Counted from the stretch's first letter, positions 21,261 to 31,612 are shown. The stretch: 64,000 bases of DNA from Streptomyces pactum (GCF_016031615.1 NZ_JACYXC010000001.1:4712001-4776000), one strand, 5' to 3'. Numbers and translations: made by a program. Notes: generated by a model from the sequence alone, not told the origin.

Positions 21261-21836
21261 TCACTCCTCGCCGGTCACCGGCGCCACGGCGCGCAGCACC
21301 CGCAGGAACTCCCGCATCCAGCCGGGGTTGTCCGGCCAGGCGCGGGCCGAGACCAGCGTGCCGTCGGTCACCACCTCCTGGTCCCGGAAGGTGCCGCCGG
21401 CCGCCTGGACGTCGAGCTCCAGGGCCGGGTACGCGGTGACCCGCCGCCCGGTCAGACCGCCGATCGCGGCGGTGAGCAGCGGACCGTGGCAGGTCTGGGC
21501 GACGGGCTTGTCCGCGTCGAAGAACGCCTTGAGGATCTTGCGCAGCTCCGGGTCGTTGCGCAGGTACTCCGGGGCGCGCCCGCCGGGGACCACCAGGGCG
21601 GCGTACCCGCCGGGGTCCACCTCGGAGAACGCCAGATCGGCGGGCCAGGTGTAACCCGCCTTCTCGGTGTAGGTGTCGTAGCCGTCCTCGAAGTCGTGCA
21701 CCACGAAGCGGAGCCGCTTCCGGCTCGGTGCCGCGACGTGGACGTCGTAACCCTCTTCGCGCAGCCGCTGGTACGGGTAGAGCACCTCCAGCGACTCGGC
21801 CGCGTCACCGGTGACGATCAGAACCTTCGCGGCCAT
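21261..21836 (-). CDS. DJ-1/PfpI family protein
   Basis: 191 residues. Class I glutamine-amidotransferase-like fold. The nucleophile elbow is PVAQTCHGPLLTAAI with C116 and adjacent H117, E17 in ESLEVLYP matches the DJ-1 conserved Glu, and LVVPGGRAPEYLRND is the typical oxyanion/oligomer loop. Members act as proteases, glyoxalases or deglycases; the sequence alone does not decide which. Start ATG 21836 has the strong site GGAGGTGG upstream. No operon partner; convergent with the HAD gene. Confidence 0.9.
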   Translation of the reverse strand: MAAKVLIVTGDAAESLEVLYPYQRLREEGYDVHVAAPSRKRLRFVVHDFEDGYDTYTEKAGYTWPADLAFSEVDPGGYAALVVPGGRAPEYLRNDPELRKILKAFFDADKPVAQTCHGPLLTAAIGGLTGRRVTAYPALELDVQAAGGTFRDQEVVTDGTLVSARAWPDNPGWMREFLRVLRAVAPVTGEE

Positions 21837-22680
21837 GCCACCCACCTCCGCTCGGTCACGTGGTTTCACGCTACTCGCGGTCCGGTCCGTGGTGCATCCG
21901 CGCCGCGCCGCGCCGCCCTCGGTCCGGTGCGGAAAGCCCTGCTCCCGGTGGCCGCCCCTGTGTCCGGTCCGCCGCCGGTGCGCGTCGGGTCCGGCCCGCG
22001 TCCGTCGGGTCCGCGTCCGTCGGGTCCGGTCCGCGTCCGGCCCGTCCGACGCCCGGCCGGCCCGGCCCGGCGTCCGGCCGGACGGCGCCCACGCCGTGCC
22101 TGTTCGCCTCGCCCCGGTCGAACCGGTTCCACTCCCATCCATCCCTATCTGTATCTGTCTGTCCCTGTTCATTCCTTCCCGTGCCCGTTCGCCCCCGGCC
22201 GGAGCGCGCCGCGGGGGCCGGCCGGGGACGGTGGCGTCCGGCATCCGGACAGCCATTCACCGGGCGGGCGCCGGCCGCGGACGCGGATGCCGGCCGCCCG
22301 CCGCACACCCCGGCTGCCCGCCCGCCGCACACCCCCGGCCGCCCGCCGGACGCCCCCGCCGCCCGCCGCGCGCCCCCGGCCCGCCCGGCGCGACACGCCC
22401 GGCCGGGCCGTGGCCGGCAGGCTCCGCCCCTCGCGACCTCCGGCCCGCCCCCACGGCCCCCGCCGCCCGCCCCGCGGTCCACCCTGCGGCCCCCCGGCCC
22501 GGTCGCGCCGCGGCCGGTCGGGCGGTGGGGTCCGGATCGGACGGGTGCGCCGGGTCCGGTCGCGCCGTGCTCGGGTCCGGCCCGGCCGGCGGCGCGGTGT
22601 GCGGGTCCGGTGGGACGGGAGCGGTTCCGTGAGGTCACGGGGGGTTCCGGGGGCGTCCCGGTAGCGGTCCGTGGTCCCCG
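21837..22680. repeat. Gene-free region with degenerate GC-rich tandem repeats
   Basis: About 840 bp upstream of the DJ-1-like gene. A GTCCGCGTCCGTCGG-type repeat occupies about 21985-22060. At 22296-22380 there are four tandem copies of a 20-25 bp unit beginning GCCCGCC(G/C) (22296, 22316, 22341, 22361). Frames here give only Pro/Arg-rich shadows. Confidence 0.65.
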
Positions 22681-22761
22681 CGGTCCCATGCACCACACGC
22701 CTCCCCGTACAGGTGTCCATTCCGTCAAACTTCCGAGCCCGGTTTTGTACACATACGGCTC

Positions 22762-22792
22762 ATGACGGGGCCAGGGGGAAGGGCGATAGCCT
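22762..22792 (+). promoter_or_regulatory. Candidate promoter for NAD-glutamate dehydrogenase
   Basis: ATGACG (22762-22767) and TAGCCT (22787-22792), 19-bp spacer, in a lower-GC island (22725-22830) that contrasts with the GC-rich repeats before it. It would leave a leader of about 240 nt. Within that leader TGTCAC occurs twice, 15 bp apart (from about 22991), inside a GTTG...CAAC-flanked block, a possible operator. Assigned by eye only. Confidence 0.35.
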
Positions 22793-23040
22793 TGACGGCG
22801 TGATCAGCGCGATATCCGCCAGGGGCGACGAAGCCCCTGCCCCGCGCCCGGCGCCTCCGCGCGACCGGGGCGCCGCTGATCCGTGTCGTCGCCAGGGGTC
22901 CTGGTCGCATTCGGCCGATTACGCCCCTGCTCTCCCCCATTCCGGCATACCGTCGTCCCAGGAGTGCGGACAGCCCGCACGGCGACGTTGTGTCACCGCC
23001 ATCGATGTCACGCAACGGCGCGCGACAGGAGCCAGAGGAC

Positions 23041-26000
23041 ATGCAGACCAAGCTGGACGAAGCCAAGGCCGAGCTGCTCGCCCGGGCCGCCCGGGTAGCT
23101 GAGAACAGCCCTGCCGGGGGACAGCATCCGGCTCCGGGCCCCGGCCCGGAGGCCCTCACCGCGTATCTCCAGCACTACTACCTGCACACCGCCCCGGAGG
23201 ACCTGGCGGGCCGCGAGCCCGAGGACGTCCTCGGGGCCGCGCTGTCCCACTTCCGGCTGGCGGAGAACCGGCCGCAGGGCACCGCGAACGTGCGGGTGTA
23301 CACGCCCACCGTCGAGGAGAACGGCTGGACGTGCACCCACTCGGTGGTCGAGGTGGTCACCGACGACATGCCGTTCCTGGTGGACTCGGTGACCAACGAG
23401 CTGTCCCGGCAGGGCCGGGGCATCCACGTGGTGGTCCACCCGCTCGTGGTGGTCCGGCGGGACGTCACCGGCAAGCTGATCGAGGTGCTCTCCCCGGGGG
23501 CCGACGGCAAGGCCGCCGAGGACGGCGCGGAACTGCCGCACGACGCCCGCGCCGAGTCCTGGATCCACGTGGAGATCGACCGGGAGACCGACCGGGGCGA
23601 CCTCAAGCAGATCACCGGCGACCTGCTGCGGGTGCTCTCCGACGTCCGCGAGGCCGTCGAGGACTGGGAGAAGATGCGCGACGCCGCGCTGCGCATCGCC
23701 GGGTCGCTGGACACCGAACCCACCGCCGAGGACCTGCGCGAGCACGAGGTGGAGGAGGCCCGTGAGCTGCTGCGCTGGCTCGCCGAGGACCACTTCACGT
23801 TCCTGGGCTACCGCGAGTACGAGCTGACCCAGGTGCCCACCGAGTCCGGCGGCGAGGAGGACGTGCTCACCGCGGTGCCCGGCACCGGCCTGGGCATCCT
23901 CCGCTCCGACCCGCACCTGCGCGACACCGACGGCGCGCAGCCGGCCACCGCGGCCGGACCGGCGGGCGGCGGCTCGGCGTCCTTCAGCCGGCTGCCCGCC
24001 GACGCCCGCGCCAAGGCCCGCGAGCACCGCCTGCTGGTCCTCACCAAGGCCAACAGCCGCGCCACCGTGCACCGCCCCTCCTACCTCGACTACATCGGGG
24101 TGAAGAAGTTCGACGCCCAGGGCAACGTGATCGGCGAGCGCCGGTTCCTGGGCCTGTTCTCCTCCGCCGCCTACACCGAGTCGGTGCGCCGGGTGCCGGT
24201 GATCCGCCGCAAGGTGCAGGAGGTGCTGGACGGCGCCGGGTTCCCGCCCAACAGCCACGACGGCCGCGACCTGCTCCAGATCCTGGAGACCTACCCGCGC
24301 GACGAGCTGTTCCAGACGCCGGTCGACCAGCTGCGCTCGATCGTCACCTCCGTGCTGTACCTCCAGGAGCGCCGCCGGCTGCGGCTGTTCCTGCGCCAGG
24401 ACGAGTACGGGCGCTACTACTCGGCGCTCGTCTACCTGCCGAGGGACCGTTTCACCACCGATGTGCGGCTGCGGCTGACCGACATCCTGCTGGAGGAACT
24501 CAGCGGCCGGCCGCCGGTGGACTTCACCGCCCTGCACACCGAGTCGGTGCTCTCCCGGCTGCACTTCGTGGTCCGGGTGCAGCCCGGCACCGAGCTGCCC
24601 GACCTCACCGACGCCGACGTCGAGCGCATCGAGCGCCGGCTGGTGGAGGCCGCCCGCTCCTGGGCCGACGGCTTCGCCGAGGCGCTCGGCGCCGAGGTCG
24701 GCGAGGAGCGCGCCGCGGAGCTGATGCGCCGCTACGGCAACGCCTTCCCCGAGGGCTACAAGGCCGACCACTCGCCGCGCAGCGCCGTCGCCGACCTCCA
24801 GCACCTGGAGCGGCTCACCGCGGCCGGCGGCGAGCAGGAGTTCGCCCTCAGCCTCTACGAGCCGGTCGGCGCCGCCCCCGGCGAGCGCCGCTTCAAGATC
24901 TACCGGGCCGGGACGCAGGTCTCCCTCTCCGAGGTGCTGCCGGTCCTCAGTCGGCTGGGCGTGGACGTGGTGGACGAGCGGCCCTACGAGCTGCGCTGCT
25001 CGGACCGCACCTCCGCGTGGATCTACGACTTCGGGCTGCGGCTGCCGGGCAGCGGCGGCGACCCGCTGCCGGACGACGCCCGCGAGCGCTTCCAGAACGC
25101 GTTCGCCGCGGTGTGGACCGGCCGGGCCGAGAACGACAACTTCAACCAGCTGGTGCTGGGCGCCGGGCTGGACTGGCGGCAGGCCATGGTGCTCCGCGCC
25201 TACGCCAAGTACCTGCGGCAGGCCGGCTCCACCTTCAGCCAGGCGTACATGGAGGACACCCTCCGTACCAACGTCCACACCACCCGGCTGCTGGTGAGCC
25301 TGTTCGAGGCCCGGATGTCCCCGGAGCGGCAGCGGGCCGGCACCGAGCTGACCGACGCCCTGCTGGAGGAGCTGGAGGCCGCCCTGGACCAGGTCGCCTC
25401 GCTGGACGAGGACCGCATCCTGCGCGCCTTCCTCACCCTCATCAAGGCGACCCTGCGCACCAACCACTTCCAGACCGACAGCGAGGGCAACCCGCACTCC
25501 TACCTGTCGATGAAGCTGGACCCGCAGGCCATCCCCGACCTGCCCGCGCCGCGCCCGGCGTACGAGATCTGGGTGTACTCGCCGCGGGTGGAGGGCGTCC
25601 ACCTGCGGTTCGGCAAGGTCGCCCGCGGCGGTCTGCGCTGGTCGGACCGGCGCGAGGACTTCCGCACCGAGATCCTCGGCCTGGTGAAGGCCCAGATGGT
25701 GAAGAACACCGTCATCGTGCCGGTGGGCGCCAAGGGCGGCTTCGTCGGCAAGCGGCTGCCCGACCCGTCGATCGACCGGGACGCCTGGCTGGCCGAGGGC
25801 ATCGCCTGCTACCGCACCTTCATCTCCGGTCTGCTCGACATCACCGACAACATGGTCGGCGGCGAGGTCGTGCACCCCGAGGGTGTGGTCCGGCACGACG
25901 AGGACGACACCTACCTGGTGGTCGCCGCCGACAAGGGCACCGCCACCTTCTCCGACATCGCCAACGAGGTCGCCCAGTCCTACGGCTTCTGGCTCGGCGA

Positions 26001-28035
26001 CGCCTTCGCCTCCGGCGGTTCGGCCGGCTACGACCACAAGGGCATGGGCATCACCGCCCGCGGCGCCTGGGAGTCGGTCAAGCGGCACTTCCGCGAGCTG
26101 GGCCACGACACCCAGACCCAGGACTTCACCGTGGTCGGCGTCGGCGACATGTCCGGCGACGTGTTCGGCAACGGCATGCTGCTGAGCGAGCACATCCGGC
26201 TGGTCGCGGCCTTCGACCACCGGCACATCTTCCTCGACCCCGACCCGGACGCCGCGGTCTCCTACGCCGAGCGCCGCCGCCTGTTCGAGCTGCCGCGCTC
26301 CTCGTGGGCCGACTACAACACCGAGCTGCTCTCCGCGGGCGGCGGCATCCACCCGCGGACCGCGAAGTCCATCACCATCACCCCGCAGGTCCGCGCCGCC
26401 CTCGGCATCGAGTCGGGCGTCACCAAGATGACCCCGGCCGAGCTGATGCGCGCCATCCTGCTGGCCCCGGTGGACCTGCTGTGGAACGGCGGCATCGGCA
26501 CCTACGTCAAGGCGCACACCGAGTCGAACGCCGACGTGGGCGACAAGGCCAACGACGCGATCCGGGTGGACGGCCAGGACCTGCGGGTCAAGGTCGTCGG
26601 CGAGGGCGGCAACCTGGGCTGCACCCAGCTCGGCCGGATCGAGTTCGCGATGGCCGGCGGGCGGATCAACACCGACGCCATCGACAACAGCGCCGGCGTG
26701 GACACCTCCGACCACGAGGTGAACATCAAGATCCTGCTCAACGCGGTGGTCCGGGACGGCGACATGACCGTCAAGCAGCGCAACAAGCTGCTCGCCGAGA
26801 TGACCGACGAGGTCGGCTCGCTGGTGCTGCGGAACAACTACGCGCAGAACACCGCGCTGGCCAACGCGGTCGCCCAGGCCCCCAGCCTGCTCCACGCCCA
26901 CCAGCGCACCATGCGCCGCCTGGTGCGTGACGGGCACCTGGACCGGGCCCTGGAGTTCCTGCCCACCGACCGGCAGATCCGCGAGCGGCTCTCCGCCGGC
27001 CGCGGGCTGACCCAGCCGGAGCTGGCGGTGCTGCTCGCCTACACCAAGATCACGGTGGCGGAGGAGCTGATCGGCACCTCGCTGCCGGACGACCCCTACC
27101 TCCAGCACCTGCTGCACGCCTACTTCCCCAAGGCGCTGTCCGAGCGGTTCGCCGAGCAGATCGACGCCCACGCGCTGCGCCGCGAGATCATCACCACGGT
27201 GCTGGTCAACGACACCGTCAACACCGGTGGTTCGACCTTCCTGCACCGGCTGCGGGAGGAGACCGGCGCCTCCATCGAGGAGATCGTCCGCGCCCAGACC
27301 GCGGCCCGGGCCATCTTCGGCCTCGGCGAGGTCTGGGACGAGGTCGAGGCGCTGGACAACATCGTCGCCGCCGACGTGCAGACCCGGATGCGGCTGCACT
27401 GCCGCCGGCTGGTCGAGCGCGGCAGCCGCTGGCTGCTCAACAACCGCCCGCAGCCGCTGGAGCTCGCGGAGACCATCGACTTCTTCCAGGAGCGGGTCGC
27501 CGCCGTCTGGACGGAGCTGCCCCGGCTGCTGCGCGGCGCCGACCTGGAGTGGTACGAGGGCATCTACGAGGAGCTGACCGCCGCCGGGGTGCCGCAGGCC
27601 CTGGCCACCCGGGTCGCCGGCTTCTCCTCCGCCTTCCCGGCGCTGGACGTGGTGGCCACCGCGGACCGCACCGGCAAGGACGCGCTGGCGGTCGCCGAGG
27701 TCTACTACGAGCTGGCCGACCGGCTGTCGATCACCCAGCTGATGGACCGGATCATCGAGCTGCCGCGCGCCGACCGGTGGCAGTCCATGGCCCGCGCCTC
27801 CATCCGCGAGGACCTCTACGCGGCGCACGCCGCCCTCACCGCCGACGTGCTGTCGGTCGGCGAGGACGAGGCGACGCCGGAGCAGCGGTTCAAGGCGTGG
27901 GAGGAGAAGAACGCAGCGATCCTGCACCGCGCCCGCACCACGCTGGAGGAGATCCAGGGCTCGGAGACCTTCGACCTGGCCAACCTGTCGGTGGCGATGC
28001 GGACCATGCGGACGCTGCTGCGCTCGCACGCCTGA
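23041..28035 (+). CDS. NAD-specific glutamate dehydrogenase, ~180-kDa type
   Basis: 1664 residues, matching the very large NAD-GDH (L-180 class) first characterised in Streptomyces clavuligerus, which catalyses L-glutamate + NAD+ to 2-oxoglutarate + NH4+ and serves mainly in glutamate catabolism. N-terminal regulatory ACT-like domains (about 1-620) lead to the catalytic core with GGLRWSDRREDFRTE, KNTVIVPVGAKGGFVGKRLP (~890-910), the NAD-binding VVGVGDMSGDVFGNGMLLS (~1040) and VKVVGEGGNLGCTQLGR (~1190). ATG 23041 is preceded by AGGAG and AGAGGA. The frame is uninterrupted over 5 kb. It is monocistronic, ending in a very strong hairpin. Confidence 0.97.
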   Translation: MQTKLDEAKAELLARAARVAENSPAGGQHPAPGPGPEALTAYLQHYYLHTAPEDLAGREPEDVLGAALSHFRLAENRPQGTANVRVYTPTVEENGWTCTHSVVEVVTDDMPFLVDSVTNELSRQGRGIHVVVHPLVVVRRDVTGKLIEVLSPGADGKAAEDGAELPHDARAESWIHVEIDRETDRGDLKQITGDLLRVLSDVREAVEDWEKMRDAALRIAGSLDTEPTAEDLREHEVEEARELLRWLAEDHFTFLGYREYELTQVPTESGGEEDVLTAVPGTGLGILRSDPHLRDTDGAQPATAAGPAGGGSASFSRLPADARAKAREHRLLVLTKANSRATVHRPSYLDYIGVKKFDAQGNVIGERRFLGLFSSAAYTESVRRVPVIRRKVQEVLDGAGFPPNSHDGRDLLQILETYPRDELFQTPVDQLRSIVTSVLYLQERRRLRLFLRQDEYGRYYSALVYLPRDRFTTDVRLRLTDILLEELSGRPPVDFTALHTESVLSRLHFVVRVQPGTELPDLTDADVERIERRLVEAARSWADGFAEALGAEVGEERAAELMRRYGNAFPEGYKADHSPRSAVADLQHLERLTAAGGEQEFALSLYEPVGAAPGERRFKIYRAGTQVSLSEVLPVLSRLGVDVVDERPYELRCSDRTSAWIYDFGLRLPGSGGDPLPDDARERFQNAFAAVWTGRAENDNFNQLVLGAGLDWRQAMVLRAYAKYLRQAGSTFSQAYMEDTLRTNVHTTRLLVSLFEARMSPERQRAGTELTDALLEELEAALDQVASLDEDRILRAFLTLIKATLRTNHFQTDSEGNPHSYLSMKLDPQAIPDLPAPRPAYEIWVYSPRVEGVHLRFGKVARGGLRWSDRREDFRTEILGLVKAQMVKNTVIVPVGAKGGFVGKRLPDPSIDRDAWLAEGIACYRTFISGLLDITDNMVGGEVVHPEGVVRHDEDDTYLVVAADKGTATFSDIANEVAQSYGFWLGDAFASGGSAGYDHKGMGITARGAWESVKRHFRELGHDTQTQDFTVVGVGDMSGDVFGNGMLLSEHIRLVAAFDHRHIFLDPDPDAAVSYAERRRLFELPRSSWADYNTELLSAGGGIHPRTAKSITITPQVRAALGIESGVTKMTPAELMRAILLAPVDLLWNGGIGTYVKAHTESNADVGDKANDAIRVDGQDLRVKVVGEGGNLGCTQLGRIEFAMAGGRINTDAIDNSAGVDTSDHEVNIKILLNAVVRDGDMTVKQRNKLLAEMTDEVGSLVLRNNYAQNTALANAVAQAPSLLHAHQRTMRRLVRDGHLDRALEFLPTDRQIRERLSAGRGLTQPELAVLLAYTKITVAEELIGTSLPDDPYLQHLLHAYFPKALSERFAEQIDAHALRREIITTVLVNDTVNTGGSTFLHRLREETGASIEEIVRAQTAARAIFGLGEVWDEVEALDNIVAADVQTRMRLHCRRLVERGSRWLLNNRPQPLELAETIDFFQERVAAVWTELPRLLRGADLEWYEGIYEELTAAGVPQALATRVAGFSSAFPALDVVATADRTGKDALAVAEVYYELADRLSITQLMDRIIELPRADRWQSMARASIREDLYAAHAALTADVLSVGEDEATPEQRFKAWEEKNAAILHRARTTLEEIQGSETFDLANLSVAMRTMRTLLRSHA

Positions 28036-28060
28036 CGGCACACCGTGCCCGACGGCACAC

Positions 28061-28105
28061 CGTGAGGGGCGGTACGGACCGGTGGGGTCCGTACCGCCCC
28101 TCACG
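28061..28105. terminator. Bidirectional terminator between convergent genes
   Basis: Perfect 20-bp stem (28061-28080 with 28086-28105) with a GGTGG loop between the convergent glutamate dehydrogenase and glycosyltransferase stops. A 14-bp direct repeat GACGGCACACCGTG (28034-28047 and 28051-28064) precedes and enters it. Confidence 0.9.
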
Positions 28106-28109
28106 GGTG

Positions 28110-30332
28110 TCACCGGCCCGGTTCCGCGGCGGGCCGTGCCGCGGGCGTGGAGCGGACCGCCGCGGAACCGGGCCGGACCGCGGACCACCGGCCGGGGCCG
28201 GGCCCGGGGCGCAGGGCCACCCCCAGCCGCACCGACCGGCCGCCGTGGCCGATCGCCAGCTCGGCGGGGACACCGCCCGGGGCGGCGGTGAGCCGGCCGG
28301 CGGCCACCCGCAGGACGAGGGCGGCCGCGCCTCCCGGCAGGGGCTCGATCCGGGCGGCGCCGTCCGGCAGGGCCCGCGGCGCCGCCCCGTCCCGTTCCAG
28401 CAGCACGGTCACCGGCACCGGCCGGGCGGGCGTGCCGAGCGCCACCGGGATCACCGCCGTGACCAGCCCGCCGGCCTCGGTCACCACGGCACCGGAGAGG
28501 TCCCGGACCACCCGGCCCAGCGGGCCGAGGGGGCCGTTCACCGAGACGCTGAGGTTGTCGTGCGGCCGGGTCCAGTAGGGGTTGACGAACAGGGCGGCGG
28601 GCCCGGCCGCAGGGGCGACTTCGGCCGTGGGCGCGACGGCCGATGCCGGTCCGGCCGGCCCGTCAGGCGGCGCCGGTGCCGGTTCCGGCGGAGGGTCGTG
28701 CGGCGGTGGTGGTGGGGGTTGGTGAGGTGGTGCCGGTGCCGGCGGGGGTTCGTGGGGCGGTGCCGGCGGGCCGGGGCAGAGGGCGGGGAGCAGCTGCCGC
28801 GTCACCCGGTCCGCCCGGTCCGCGCCCAGCCGCCGGTTGGACCCCCAGCCGCAGGCGTCCAGCCGTACGAACACGTCCCAGACGCCGTCCAGTGCCAGGC
28901 CGTGGTCGGCGGTGGCCGGGTCCAGCGCGAACTCGGCCTCGAACCGCACCCCGTACCGGGCGGGCCGGGCCCCGGTGCCGCCGCCCGCCGGGACACCGGC
29001 CGCCGGTTCGCCGGCCGGGGGCTCGCCGGAGGCCGGGACGTCGTGGCGGCGCACGGTGGTGGGAAGCGCCAGCAGCGTGGCCTCGTCACGGTGCCGGATC
29101 TGCCCGGTGAGGGTGGCCCGGGCCAGGTCACCGGCGCAGTCGGCGGCCTCCGCGACGCCGGGGACGGCCGCGATCCGCGGCGGCAGGCACAGGCGCCGGC
29201 GACCGCCGCCGCGGTCCTCCACCAGCACCGGGGTGGTCCCGCCGCCGGCGGTGGGCCGGACCAGCTCGGTGCCGATGCGCACCCGCAGCACCCCGTCCGC
29301 CCAGCGCACGTCCTCCAGGCGCGGCCGGTGGCCGGTGCCGTCCTCCCACCGGGCGTACTCCTCCATCAGCACCCGGTCCCCGTACCGCACCAGCGCCGAG
29401 GCGACGCGCTGCTTGGCCGGCAGCAGCCGGTCCACCCGCGGCGGCACGCAGTCCCGGGCCAGCGAGCGGACCGCGCGGAAGACCTGCCACCGGTACCAGA
29501 CCGGCTTGGCGGTGAACTTCTCGCCCTCCAGCCGGTGCAGCGCCTTGGTGGCGTACCAGTGGGCGATGAACGCGTCCCGGCGCGGCCCCGGTTCCAGGTG
29601 GTCGGTGACGATCCGCAGCACGGCGCGGACGCTGCCCAGGTACTTCCGGGGCTCGGCGCGGGTGAAGCTGATGTGGTGCGCCCCCTCGTCGTGGCGCACC
29701 CAGTGGTAGCAGGTGTAGTCGTGCACGGTGGCCACCCGCCGCGCGGCGAGGTACGCGCGGAGCATGAACATGTGGTCCTCCAGCCGCACTTTCCCCTCCG
29801 GGAAGCGGATGCCGTGCGCGGTGAGCAGCTCGCGGCGGAAGAGCTTGTGCACCGTCATCGAGGTGAGCAGCACCGGGTCCCGGAGGATGTGGCCGTCGGA
29901 CATCGGCTCGTCGTACAGCACCCGGGACACCCCCCTGCCGTGACCGGCGGTCCGCCCGGCGACGATGTCCGCGCCGGTCTCCACCGCCCGCGCGTACAGC
30001 CGCTCCAGGGCCCGCGGGGCGAGGTGGTCGTCGTCGTCCACGAAGAGGACGTACGCGCCGCGCGCCGCGTCGAGGCCCACGTTGCGGGGGCGGCCCGGCC
30101 AGCCGGAGCAGGGGGTGCGCAGCAGCCGGACGTTGCCGTCCCCGGCCGTCTCGGCGGCGAGCAGCGCGGGGGTGCCGTCGGTGGAGCCGTCGTCCACGTA
30201 GATGACCTCGAACGCCTCGCGCGGCAGGGTCTGGGCGCGGAACGAGGCGAGGCCGGTCAGCACCGTCCGGCCCGTGTTGTGGACCGGGACCACCACGCTG
30301 ATCCGGGGGCCGGCCGGGTTCGTCGGACTCAT
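28110..30332 (-). CDS. GT2-family glycosyltransferase with C-terminal extension
   Basis: 740 residues. GT-A domain (about 1-230): RISVVVPVHNTGRTVLTGL, VIYVDDGSTDGTPAL and the metal/sugar-nucleotide DxD motif LFVDDDDHLAPRAL (~96-103). A helical region follows, then a C-terminal half of beta-rich sequence divided by a Pro/His linker (about 528-570, with HEPPPAPAPPHQ and a run of prolines). No membrane segment, so it probably acts at the inner face of the membrane on wall or capsule precursors; donor and acceptor unknown. Start ATG 30332 with GAGGGGAG upstream. It stands apart from the two glycerophosphotransferases 2.7 kb away but shares their orientation and theme. Confidence 0.88.
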   Translation of the reverse strand: MSPTNPAGPRISVVVPVHNTGRTVLTGLASFRAQTLPREAFEVIYVDDGSTDGTPALLAAETAGDGNVRLLRTPCSGWPGRPRNVGLDAARGAYVLFVDDDDHLAPRALERLYARAVETGADIVAGRTAGHGRGVSRVLYDEPMSDGHILRDPVLLTSMTVHKLFRRELLTAHGIRFPEGKVRLEDHMFMLRAYLAARRVATVHDYTCYHWVRHDEGAHHISFTRAEPRKYLGSVRAVLRIVTDHLEPGPRRDAFIAHWYATKALHRLEGEKFTAKPVWYRWQVFRAVRSLARDCVPPRVDRLLPAKQRVASALVRYGDRVLMEEYARWEDGTGHRPRLEDVRWADGVLRVRIGTELVRPTAGGGTTPVLVEDRGGGRRRLCLPPRIAAVPGVAEAADCAGDLARATLTGQIRHRDEATLLALPTTVRRHDVPASGEPPAGEPAAGVPAGGGTGARPARYGVRFEAEFALDPATADHGLALDGVWDVFVRLDACGWGSNRRLGADRADRVTRQLLPALCPGPPAPPHEPPPAPAPPHQPPPPPPHDPPPEPAPAPPDGPAGPASAVAPTAEVAPAAGPAALFVNPYWTRPHDNLSVSVNGPLGPLGRVVRDLSGAVVTEAGGLVTAVIPVALGTPARPVPVTVLLERDGAAPRALPDGAARIEPLPGGAAALVLRVAAGRLTAAPGGVPAELAIGHGGRSVRLGVALRPGPGPGRWSAVRPGSAAVRSTPAARPAAEPGR

Positions 30333-30641
30333 CGGGCACTGCTCCCCTCACCCGGGCGGCCGGACCGCCACCGGCGGCGGCGCGGAGCGGTGGGGCCGCT
30401 GTTCCGCACCGTAACGGCCGGGCCGGGGCAGCGCCCCCGGTGCGCCGGGCGGCGGGGCCGACCGGGTGACGTGGCGGGCCGGGTGACGTGGCCGGGGGGT
30501 GTGACGGCCCGGGGCGGAGCGGGCGCGGTGTGGCCCGGGGGCATGGGGGTGGGGATGGGCGGAGGGGCGCAGGGCACGGGCGCGGGGCCGGGCGGCGGAG
30601 TGCGGGCGCGGGCGCGGGTGCGGGACCGTGCGGGGCCGGGG
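30333..30641. other. G-rich intergenic stretch
   Basis: 309 bp, strongly G-biased on the plus strand; GGGGG, GGGGG, GGGG and GGG runs separated by 1-4 nt at about 30535-30575 could form a G-quadruplex. No gene recognised. Confidence 0.4.
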
Positions 30642-31457
30642 TCAGCCGGTCTCGCCCAGCGGGGAGGGACGGATCACCGCGAAGGGTGCGCCGGCCCCGT
30701 CGGTGACGAGTGCCATCCGGCCGGCCACCATGTCGAACGGCGGTTGCAGGACCGTGCCGCCGGTCGCCGCCAGCCGGCGGCAGGTGTCGTCGGGGTCGGT
30801 GACGGCGAAGTACACCAGCCAGTGCGGCACGGCCTCCGGCGGCGCGCTGGCGGGCAGCGCCTGCATGCCGCCGACCGGGCGTCCCGCCACGGTGAGCGTG
30901 GAGTACCCCTCCGCGCCCGCCACGTCCTCCACGGGGGCGGGCTCGATGCCGAACACCGCGCGGTAGAAGGCGCCGGCGGTGGCCGGATCGGTGGTGTTCA
31001 GCTCGTTCCAGATGACGGTGTTGGGCTCGTTGACCAGGCCCGCGCCGACGAACTCGCGGGCCTCCCACACCCCGAAGACGGCCCCGGTCGGGTCGGCCGC
31101 CACCAGCATCCGGCCCAGGTCGTGCACCGCCATGACCGGGCTGTGCACGGTGCCGCCGTGCGCGGCGACCGCCGCCGCGGTGGCGTCCGCGTCGTCCGAG
31201 GCGAGGTAGGTGGTCCACACCGTCGGCGCGGCCGGCTCGTCGGTCACCGCGTCGTCCATGATCTGTGCGGCCATGATCCCGGCGACCGGCAGTCCGCGGA
31301 GCGCGCAGACGCTGTAGCCGCCGGTCTCCGGGGGTCCGATCTCGCCGGACCAGCCGAAGAGCCCGGCGTAGAAGTCGAGGGCGGCCTGCTGGTCGGGGGC
31401 CGCCAGGTCGGTCCAGCACGGGGTGCCCGGCGCGTAGCGGGTGGTGACTTCCGGCAT
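30642..31457 (-). CDS. Double-VOC (glyoxalase/dioxygenase superfamily) protein
   Basis: 271 residues with two tandem VOC domains. The first (about 1-125) starts PGTPCWTDLAAPDQQAALDFY and GLFGWSG; the second (about 135-268) has NTVIWNELNTTDPATAGAFY and AVFGIEPAPVE. This arrangement is common in actinobacterial proteins annotated as VOC family or hydroxylase-like, without a known substrate. Start ATG 31457 with GGAGG seven bases upstream fits; an upstream in-frame extension is Arg/Gly-rich and unlikely. No partner genes; same strand as its neighbours. Confidence 0.9.
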   Translation of the reverse strand: MPEVTTRYAPGTPCWTDLAAPDQQAALDFYAGLFGWSGEIGPPETGGYSVCALRGLPVAGIMAAQIMDDAVTDEPAAPTVWTTYLASDDADATAAAVAAHGGTVHSPVMAVHDLGRMLVAADPTGAVFGVWEAREFVGAGLVNEPNTVIWNELNTTDPATAGAFYRAVFGIEPAPVEDVAGAEGYSTLTVAGRPVGGMQALPASAPPEAVPHWLVYFAVTDPDDTCRRLAATGGTVLQPPFDMVAGRMALVTDGAGAPFAVIRPSPLGETG

Positions 31458-31612
31458 CGGTGACGCCTCCAGTTCGGCGAGGTCACCGGGCCGTCCGCAG
31501 GCCGGCCGGCCCGGTCGTCCCGTACCACCCTTCCCCGCCGCGGGCCCGCGCGCCACTCGGGCCCCGCGTTACCCGGCCCCTGGCGGGACCGGCCACCGGC
31601 GGGACGCAGGAG

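Noticed and set aside
23008..28188. A 1726-codon antisense frame opposite the glutamate dehydrogenase gene
   Set aside because: Shadow of the real gene: its composition (Gly/Leu/Val/Asp/His with no motifs) is the reverse-complement image of GC-rich codons, while the sense frame has full family motifs.
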